Assembly: GCA_945872225.1 (NCBI GenBank)
Contig: CAMBZK010000008.1
Span: forward strand, 1 to 17,541
DNA from: a candidate division TM6 bacterium UASB124
GTDB lineage: Bacteria > Babelota > Babeliae > Babelales > RVW-14
Direction of reading: 5' to 3'
Length of the DNA: 17,541 bases
This document shows, in pieces, positions 7,827 to 13,320 of the stretch (position 1 is its first letter; each line of letters starts with the position of its first letter). The translations under genes and the position numbers were made by a program. Under the pieces are notes generated by a model, which was not told the origin of the DNA, made no database searches, and worked only from the letters and a program-made list of their open reading frames with translations.

Positions 7827-8132
7827 GAGGGCCCTTTCAACAAGAAGAACGTGTCTTGCTTTTTCCTTTTTAACAAAGACTAAAACACCATTTCATGGTA
7901 ATGGAGTTTACCCCATAAACCTCTTTTTTCCAACTCAAAAACACGCCTTTTTTTGCATTTTTTTAAGAATTATTATAGCCAACACACTCAATAGCACGAA
8001 CCAGTCGCCATTTTCAGCGACGCAAACAATTTTGACAATATAGAACAAAAGTTACACGCAGTAATCTTATGGGTCGACCCGACGCAAAACGCCGGCAATC
8101 GTCATTATTGGTAAAAAAATTTTATTAGGGAA
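7827..8132. other. 306-nt non-coding gap between miaA and the ppiD-like gene
   Basis: No credible gene was found here. The gap holds the candidate promoters for the long minus-strand cluster, a small hairpin (GTCGC/GCGAC, 8004-8021), the palindrome GGGTCGACCC (8071-8080), and two short motifs (8066-8076 and 8094-8103) that recur upstream of dnaK. The miaA end shows no clear stem-loop terminator. Confidence 0.6.
7905..7933 (-). promoter_or_regulatory. Candidate sigma70-type promoter of the ppiD-recA-infC cluster
   Basis: On the minus strand TTGGAA (7928-7933) and TAAACT (7905-7910) are separated by exactly 17 nt. The same -10 hexamer and spacing occur in the much stronger dnaK promoter in this window. 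It would start transcription about 70 nt before the GTG start. A perfect TATAAT (7972-7977, minus) lies further upstream but has only a poor -35, so there may be two start points. Confidence 0.5.
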
Positions 8133-9077
8133 TTATTTTTGATTTTTAACCAGATCAAGTATTTTTTTTACTGACTGCAAAGAATTGTCGTTTACGACTA
8201 AAATTTGAAGGTCTGCATTAACTAGTTGTGCATCATGGCTAATATCCTGTGATAATTTCTTTAAAAATGTTTCTTGTCGTTTGGCATATTGACGCGTCTT
8301 GATATTTATCGAATTTATTACATGATCCAACGTTGCTGATTGAGCACCGTTGCTTAGCCAGTCAATTAATTCACCATAGCCAACTAATTTTTTAGATTGA
8401 ACAAAAGGCTGCCAATCTGTACCAAGTAACCCACGGACTTCATCAACCCAACCGTCATGATGAATCATCTGAAGTGCGCGCTGATCAATGCGCTCTCTCA
8501 AAATATCTCTTGCTGGTAAAACAATAACCAGCAAGACCCGTTGGTATGGGATAACAAAAGATGGTTTTAAAGTCGACGGCTTTTGGCCTGTAGCATACCA
8601 AAGTGACAATGCACGCATTAGGCGATAACGATCAGTCTTGCCAATTTTGCTTGCCCGCTCAAGGTCAATTTCATGCAGTTGCTCCCAAAGTTGGTCCGTT
8701 CGTAACATTTCAAGCGCCGCAATGTCAACAGTATTATCCATAGGTATTTCACAGGGTGGATAGAAAAGAGACTTAATATAAAATGACGAACCACCTACAA
8801 TAATTGGGGTAACTTGCCGCTGCTGGATATTTGCAACAAGTCCATCAACGGCTGCTTTAAAGGCAACAACACTTACATCGCGCGGCGTATCTACCCAATC
8901 AAACAAATGCGACTCAAAAGGTAGTGAGCGCCAAGCTGGTTTGGCCGTACCAATAGTTAGGGGTGTATAAAATTGTCCAAGATCAGCATTTATAATTGCT
9001 CCTTGCAAATCAACAACAAGTCGCTCTGAAAGCGCTGTTTTTCCTGATGCAGTTGGACCCGTGATGATAATAACCAT
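8133..9077 (-). CDS. miaA: tRNA dimethylallyltransferase MiaA
   Basis: MiaA adds a dimethylallyl group to A37 of tRNAs reading UNN codons. The 314-residue protein has the P-loop GPTASGKT (7-14), INADLGQFY (29-37) followed by IGTAKP (42-47), SHLFDWVD, VGGSSFYIKSLF, DRYRLMRALSLWYATGQ and the C-terminal signature TRQYAKRQETFLKK. Length is typical (about 300-315). Several normally firm positions differ: the family usually has D-S after the first strand where this has D32-L33, the GGTGLY motif reads GGSSFY, and RALE reads RALS. The catalytic Asp and P-loop Lys are kept, so the enzyme is probably active but divergent. A ribosome-binding-site-like AAGGA lies about 13 nt upstream, further than usual, but the P-loop position forces a start near here. 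Confidence 0.92.
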   Translation of the reverse strand: MVIIITGPTASGKTALSERLVVDLQGAIINADLGQFYTPLTIGTAKPAWRSLPFESHLFDWVDTPRDVSVVAFKAAVDGLVANIQQRQVTPIIVGGSSFYIKSLFYPPCEIPMDNTVDIAALEMLRTDQLWEQLHEIDLERASKIGKTDRYRLMRALSLWYATGQKPSTLKPSFVIPYQRVLLVIVLPARDILRERIDQRALQMIHHDGWVDEVRGLLGTDWQPFVQSKKLVGYGELIDWLSNGAQSATLDHVINSINIKTRQYAKRQETFLKKLSQDISHDAQLVNADLQILVVNDNSLQSVKKILDLVKNQK

Positions 9078-9136
9078 ATCGGTAAAAATTTCCTTGCTTG
9101 AAAACGTCGGCTAAGACGGAGCCTATTTCCATGGTC

Positions 9137-9170
9137 AAAAATGATTAATATGCCGACCAAGTCGGCATAT
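9137..9170 (-). terminator. Hairpin with short T-run between carD and miaA
   Basis: ATATGCCGAC and GTCGGCATAT (9148-9170) form a perfect 10-bp stem with a 3-nt loop. On the minus strand a run of five T (9137-9141) begins after a 6-nt gap. It is a plausible intrinsic terminator after carD, although the T-run is not adjacent to the stem. It could also be a regulatory palindrome in front of miaA. Confidence 0.45.
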
Positions 9171-9224
9171 GCAAACACTGAGATCAAAAACAAAATGCCC
9201 ATCACCAACAAATATCATTTTGTT

Positions 9225-9773
9225 CTATGTTGGTTGCTGTGCTTCGTGCAAAAAACTCTTATCGTGAAAGATAAATTGCTTAAATGGGTTGCGTAATACC
9301 TGCACAACAGCCTCGCGCTCTTTTTTCTTAACAACTTGTATTTCTTGGGTAATCAGCTCTTCTGTTGTTTGCAAAACTACACGCTCCCCAAATGATAAGT
9401 CTTTTTGCTGTGCAATATACATGAGGTCTCGGTATATTTTTGCAACTTCTATGAGCTTACCCATCTGAATTTTAAGCTGATAGTCTTTGTGCCGTCGATT
9501 CCAACCACTTGGGGTAAAGTCAATACTATCTAGTATTTTTTCAGGTTTTTTTGAAAGCTCGTGAATTGCTGTATTAACATCACTCTCGCTGCTTGGGTAC
9601 CTAATCCCAATAGTTGCTACGTTATATGTTGGAACCAAAATAGTCATATCTTTAAAAACAAAATTGAGTGTTAAAAATTGAATGTTATTTTCACCAACTT
9701 TTTTATCACTAATTTCATCTACAAGAGCAACACCATGCGCCGGATAGATCACATGATCATGAAGCTTGAACAT
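9225..9773 (-). CDS. CarD-family transcription regulator
   Basis: CarD/CdnL proteins bind the RNA polymerase beta subunit and stabilise open promoter complexes, especially at rRNA promoters. The 182-residue protein shows the N-terminal RNA-polymerase-interacting (Tudor-like) domain with FKLHDHVIYPAHGVALVDEI (2-21), then DMTILVPTYNVATIGIR (42-58). The C-terminal helical DNA-binding domain has the conserved Trp in SGWNRRHKDY (W91), VAKIYRDLMYI (110-120) and LSFGERVVLQTTEEL. Length is slightly above the usual 160-170. AGGA lies 5 nt before the ATG. It follows the unknown membrane-protein gene by 32 bp and may share its transcript. The family is clear; which promoters it acts on cannot be seen. 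Confidence 0.92.
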   Translation of the reverse strand: MFKLHDHVIYPAHGVALVDEISDKKVGENNIQFLTLNFVFKDMTILVPTYNVATIGIRYPSSESDVNTAIHELSKKPEKILDSIDFTPSGWNRRHKDYQLKIQMGKLIEVAKIYRDLMYIAQQKDLSFGERVVLQTTEELITQEIQVVKKKEREAVVQVLRNPFKQFIFHDKSFLHEAQQPT

Positions 9774-9805
9774 AGGATTCCTTTGGGTGGAAACACGTTT
9801 TTATA

Positions 9806-10870
9806 TTATGCTGACCCTACAACAACCTCAGCATTTTTTTTAAAATTGCTGTCTCTTTTTTTGTAAATAATGCGCGGCTCAAAGATGGGGTAATGCGTAC
9901 CAAACTGAGCAGTGCCACCTACCTGATTATACTGATTTCCCCAATTATTACTGTTGCTAAAACATGTGCCAAACATACTTTGCCCACCCCAATAATATTT
10001 TGCTATACGCAAAATAATGACAACAACAGCAACAGGCAAGTAAACCCATTTATGTTTTAGCCAACCAACAAAGCCGCCTTCTTCTCTACTAAGATTAGCA
10101 AGCATAATACCCATACGCTGAATCAGGCAATGCATTGCCTGAAGGACGTTTTCGATAGGTAACTGCTCAACTTGTTCATAGATTTGAATAAGATTTATGC
10201 AAGAGGTAAGCCCTCGGACATGCCCGGCAATAATACCGCTTATTGCTATAAGCATTGTTGCGCAACACGCAATTGCCACTCGTTTTTCTTCTGGGCTACC
10301 AGTATTAATAACATACAGCAACCCATCAGTGTTGCCATTTTTATAGTCTGACAAAGCCGCTTTTACCGAGACAAGAGGAACTTTTGCAATTAAATCATCA
10401 AAAGGAAACCCCGGAAACATGGCGGCAGAAGAAAATTTATTGTCGTAAGTTCCATCATCTATGCTACCAAGCAAGCTATACAGGTGACTAACATCATCAA
10501 ACCCATCAAATGCTGCCATCCATGCCAATGATGTTTTTATAGATCGATTACTATGAGAAACCCCGCCAAGCTTGCGCTTTAAACGATCAATAGTATCGCG
10601 CTGCTGAATAGATAGATGCGACTGTACGGTGCTATCACACAAGAACGTATCTACTCGTACGCTTATTAGTTGGCAAAGAGAATTCCGCAAAGCAACTTTT
10701 TCTAAGCAACCACCACCAAAAAGAGCATCGCTTACAGATACGGGTTCGCATAAAATAGCCAGAGAAGGATGCATAATAGGTTCTGCTTGCACGCATGAAA
10801 AAGCGAGCCCCGCGATCACCATAATAGATAAACCGATCACACACAGCACGCTGTGCACGTTGGTTTGCAT
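9806..10870 (-). CDS. Exported membrane protein of unknown function
   Basis: I do not recognise this 354-residue protein. It begins with a convincing signal peptide (hydrophobic core about 8-24, likely cleavage after VQA, residue 29). A mainly helical middle region follows, then a hydrophobic segment at about 198-218 and a second one at 274-294 (VYLPVAVVVIILRIA). The last 60 residues are rich in Gly, Asn, Trp, Tyr and Phe. Eleven or so cysteines are present, several in the middle region, which could suit disulfide formation outside the cytoplasm. A good ribosome binding site (AGGGTGAG) precedes the ATG at 10870. It is read away from the flippase-like gene and lies 32 bp before carD. An inner-membrane or surface role is inferred from the signal and membrane segments only. 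Confidence 0.75.
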   Translation of the reverse strand: MQTNVHSVLCVIGLSIMVIAGLAFSCVQAEPIMHPSLAILCEPVSVSDALFGGGCLEKVALRNSLCQLISVRVDTFLCDSTVQSHLSIQQRDTIDRLKRKLGGVSHSNRSIKTSLAWMAAFDGFDDVSHLYSLLGSIDDGTYDNKFSSAAMFPGFPFDDLIAKVPLVSVKAALSDYKNGNTDGLLYVINTGSPEEKRVAIACCATMLIAISGIIAGHVRGLTSCINLIQIYEQVEQLPIENVLQAMHCLIQRMGIMLANLSREEGGFVGWLKHKWVYLPVAVVVIILRIAKYYWGGQSMFGTCFSNSNNWGNQYNQVGGTAQFGTHYPIFEPRIIYKKRDSNFKKNAEVVVGSA

Positions 10871-11000
10871 ATCTCACCCTTTTACGTCACCGTTTTAACC
10901 AGTCAGCAAATAACACTATTGGCAGTCTCTATAGTAGCACAAACAACAACCCAACCAAACAATCCAAAAAAAAGACTCTTAAACAGTAAAAAACATCTTT

Positions 11001-11050
11001 GTAGAGGCGATAAAGGAAAGCTCTACCTTTAGCCATAATAATTATATACT
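11001..11050 (+). promoter_or_regulatory. Interlocking inverted repeats and -10 box before the flippase-like gene
   Basis: GTAGAG (11001-11006) pairs with CTCTAC (11021-11026), while TAAAGG (11011-11016) pairs with CCTTTA (11026-11031), so the two hairpins exclude one another. A TATACT hexamer follows at 11045-11050, with no good -35. If transcription starts there, the repeats would be an operator-like site rather than RNA structure. Confidence 0.3.
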
Positions 11051-11094
11051 AAGCCCAATCATAGCTGGTTTAGGAGTATGAAAGGCGATAAATC

Positions 11095-12465
11095 ATGACA
11101 AACAGAAGTAGCCAACACGTTAATAAGCAATATGCAACGAGCTTTCGATGGACGCTAAGTGGTAGTTTTGTCTACGAAGCCTGCAAAGTATCACATTGTA
11201 TTCTTCTGATGCAATGCATGCCAACAGCTCTATATGGGACAATGGGCAGCATTTTCTCTATCATTTATCTCGTTACCTACATAGCAGACCTTGGTGCCAC
11301 TAACTCATTGCCCCCTTTTATTCACGTAATGAATAAAAGCCAGAGTAATTTTAAGACTTTTTTGATCAAATACTCTCTTCTCCCCCATGCCCCACTGATT
11401 ATAGGATGTGCTGGCATCGCAACCTATATTGCGGCAACGAAATTCACTGACTTGCCCTTTCTCTGGCTTATCCCCAGTATAATATGCCTAGAAACAGTAA
11501 GAACCTTCCTTAGAATGCTGCTTCACACAACATTTTTGACGAAATATGTCGTCAGCATCGAAATAGCCATTCTCTTTGCTTATCTCATTATGACCTGGGT
11601 ACCAGTAGTGGTTTTTGGCTGCCCCGTAACATTAAATACGGTATTTATCCCGCACCTCATAGACTCTATGCTCTGTGTTGCCGCGTTCGTCGTATTGGTA
11701 ATTACCCATCAGCGGAGCTTACCAAAAGCCCCCTGCACCATAAAAAACCCTCTCCCAATACGCCTATTGAAAATGCGGCTTTTTAACTACATGCTTCGTG
11801 TAACAAGAAATATGTTCACCAGTAATTTTTTAACGCCACTTTTCGCATGGCGCTTTGGCCTCGTATCCGCAGGGACATTCTATATTGCCAGCATCATCGT
11901 CAACGCCCTGCAGTCTGTCATCAAATCAACCGTTTGGTACCCAGGGAACGCCTTGCTTGCTAACGTTAAAGAAGAAAGCCAAGCCGTTAAAATGGAGGCT
12001 TTCACCAGCATCAATAACAAGCTCATAAGCATGTTAGCGCCTATAATCATCATCATAGGTCTTAATATTGACAGCATAATCAAGATAAGCAGGCTACCAA
12101 ACATCACCAACGAATCAATTGCGCTCGCTCTTCTTTTCTTATTTGTCTCTTTTGCCGAATTCTTTTTCTTGTTGTATGAGCAGCTTTATATAATGGAAGA
12201 AGCAGCAAGCAAACTTTTTTTATTCAAACTGACAGAATTATTAACTCTCTACATTTTAGTTCAACACAACATTGTAACATCCCCCGTAACAACACTCGTC
12301 GCGCTCATTATTGTTAGATCTGTTAGTTTTGCTGTTATTGCCGCAAATGCTTGGAGCACCTGGCAAGTCTCGCTTAAGTTCTATGCTTCTCGCTGGGTTA
12401 TTGCTGCAAGTGTCGCCACTGGGCTGCTCGTCTCATGCATTTGTAAATATATCATTACCCCCTAA
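11095..12465 (+). CDS. Multi-pass membrane protein resembling a polysaccharide flippase (MOP/Wzx-like)
   Basis: The 456-residue protein is strongly hydrophobic, with about 12 membrane segments and few charged loops. Size and layout fit Wzx/MATE-like exporters of the MOP superfamily, and the segment FSIIYLVTYIADLGATNSLP (54-73) is reminiscent of the early helices of O-antigen flippases. No strict signature was found, so the family call is tentative; it could be another 12-helix transporter. AAAGG lies 9 nt before the ATG, and a six-codon micro-ORF (11078-11098) ends in a TGA overlapping this ATG. It stands alone on the plus strand, divergent from the unknown membrane-protein gene, with no sugar-transferase neighbours in the window. 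A weak terminator follows at 12504. Confidence 0.5.
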   Translation: MTNRSSQHVNKQYATSFRWTLSGSFVYEACKVSHCILLMQCMPTALYGTMGSIFSIIYLVTYIADLGATNSLPPFIHVMNKSQSNFKTFLIKYSLLPHAPLIIGCAGIATYIAATKFTDLPFLWLIPSIICLETVRTFLRMLLHTTFLTKYVVSIEIAILFAYLIMTWVPVVVFGCPVTLNTVFIPHLIDSMLCVAAFVVLVITHQRSLPKAPCTIKNPLPIRLLKMRLFNYMLRVTRNMFTSNFLTPLFAWRFGLVSAGTFYIASIIVNALQSVIKSTVWYPGNALLANVKEESQAVKMEAFTSINNKLISMLAPIIIIIGLNIDSIIKISRLPNITNESIALALLFLFVSFAEFFFLLYEQLYIMEEAASKLFLFKLTELLTLYILVQHNIVTSPVTTLVALIIVRSVSFAVIAANAWSTWQVSLKFYASRWVIAASVATGLLVSCICKYIITP

Positions 12466-12503
12466 TGTTTTTGCGCTAAAATCTCTGCCAGAGGCGCCGC
12501 TTG

Positions 12504-12522
12504 TCTCTTTTAAGAGATTTTT
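12504..12522 (+). terminator. Weak intrinsic terminator after the flippase-like gene
   Basis: TCTCT and AGAGA form a short stem around a 4-nt loop, followed directly by five T. A longer alternative stem pairs AAAATCTCT (12478-12486) with AGAGATTTT (12513-12521). The stem is AU-rich, so strength is uncertain. Confidence 0.45.
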
Positions 12523-12899
12523 AAACCAAATTCAGATGCAATAACCTATGGCAACAACGGAGATAATCTCGCAGGCGATACGATTTGTTATTAATAAGCA
12601 CGTGATATTGGTACACTCGCACGCGGATTTAGTAAGCAAGACGTACTATTGGTATTAATAAGATCACTCTCTCTTTCTTTCTTTTCTCTTTACGCCTAAC
12701 ACCTATATCAACACACCTAACACCTATATCAACTATCAACTATCCATACTCACTACTCACTCCTACGCTCTTTCACTCTCTTGCCTATGTCTATGCCTAT
12801 AACCTCCCATAAATTCCCATTCCCAATTACCAGATCTTCCTCTTCCCCTCTATCCCCATAGGGTAAAGAACAAGTACTAACAACGTAGCTTATTACACA
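12523..12899. other. Non-coding stretch with extreme strand bias (G-poor plus strand)
   Basis: No credible gene was found. From 12661 to 12860 the plus strand has only about 7 G in 200 nt and consists of CT-, AC- and TAT-rich runs. Open frames here (for example 36 codons at 12548-12658, or 70 codons on the minus strand at 12753-12965) lack ribosome binding sites and protein-like composition. Confidence 0.6.
12695..12733. repeat. 21-bp tandem duplication, two copies
   Basis: CCTAACACCTATATCAAC occurs at 12695-12712 and again at 12716-12733, a period of 21 bp. A TATCAAC heptamer is then repeated at once (12727-12740). It lies in the G-poor stretch and has no known function. Confidence 0.8.
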
Positions 12900-12904
12900 C
12901 GGAG

Positions 12905-13004
12905 TTGAGAACCCCTTGACCCTTAACCCTACCCACGCTTTAAACACCCCCATGCCCGATCCCACGAGCCCATAAGCCCCAAAGCAAAGTCAAGGGGTTC
13001 TCAA
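12905..13004. mobile_element. MITE-like 100-bp element with perfect terminal inverted repeats
   Basis: TTGAGAACCCCTTGAC (12905-12920) is repeated in perfect inverted form as GTCAAGGGGTTCTCAA (12989-13004). The element is exactly 100 bp and is flanked on both sides by the 5-bp direct repeat CGGAG (12900-12904 and 13005-13009), the pattern left by a transposition event. Seen as one inverted repeat, 17 bp match because the flanks add a G/C pair. There is no room for a transposase, so it would be a non-autonomous miniature element moved by an enzyme encoded elsewhere. The core (12921-12988) is C-rich on the plus strand. The family is unknown. Alternatively it is a structured regulatory or RNA element, and the direct repeat is chance. 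Confidence 0.65.
12912..12980 (-). other. Two canonical G-quadruplex motifs on the minus strand
   Basis: Read on the minus strand, 12912-12934 gives four G-runs of 3-4 with loops of 2, 4 and 4 nt. Next, 12947-12980 gives five G-runs of 3-5 with loops of 5, 5, 3 and 3 nt. Both satisfy the usual G3+N1-7 rule. They begin within the left terminal repeat and fill most of the core of the 100-bp element. Folding is predicted from the pattern only. Confidence 0.7.
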
Positions 13005-13203
13005 CGGAGTGCCCCGTCGCGCCGCCAACAGGAGAATGGCTTGGTCGAAAAGCAACTCGGTAGAGGGTTAGGCCAGAAAAAGTTTTACATAATATTTAAT
13101 TATGCGACCCATTAGTTTGGACGATTGCCAATCCGAATAGCAAAAACAAGCAATTTTTCTATTTTGATCTAAGTCCTAACACTAAGATTTTCTCTAGGGC
13201 CGC

Positions 13204-13232
13204 TTGACAGGTTCCGGGGAAAAAAATAAACT
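13204..13232 (+). promoter_or_regulatory. sigma70-type promoter of dnaK
   Basis: A perfect -35 TTGACA (13204-13209) is followed after exactly 17 nt by TAAACT (13227-13232). Transcription would start near 13239, leaving an untranslated leader of about 80 nt before the ATG. No CIRCE element (HrcA site) was seen around it. Confidence 0.75.
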
Positions 13233-13320
13233 AATAACATCGATAATATATTTGAGTGAGACTTAGAAGATTTTTCACAGAAAACAGCGATTTAAAGCCA
13301 AAAAACAGAAGGTAGTAAAA

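Noticed and set aside
8990..9211. Minus-strand open frame with a hydrophobic, signal-like N-terminus
   Set aside because: It overlaps the miaA start, runs through the terminator-like hairpin, and its remainder has no protein-like pattern.
12311..12544. 77-codon plus-strand frame at the end of the flippase-like gene
   Set aside because: It is a shifted-frame shadow of the larger gene and crosses its terminator.
12548..12658. 36-codon open frame starting MATTEIISQ
   Set aside because: It has no ribosome binding site or recognised similarity and lies in a composition-biased gap; at best a decayed fragment.
12753..12965. 70-codon minus-strand open frame
   Set aside because: It is an effect of the C-rich plus strand and runs into the inverted-repeat element; Gly/Val/Arg content mirrors base composition.
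13140..13320. CIRCE (HrcA) element before dnaK
   Set aside because: No TTAGCACTC-N9-GAGTGCTAA-like inverted repeat is present; the TAACACT and GAGTGAG fragments do not pair correctly.
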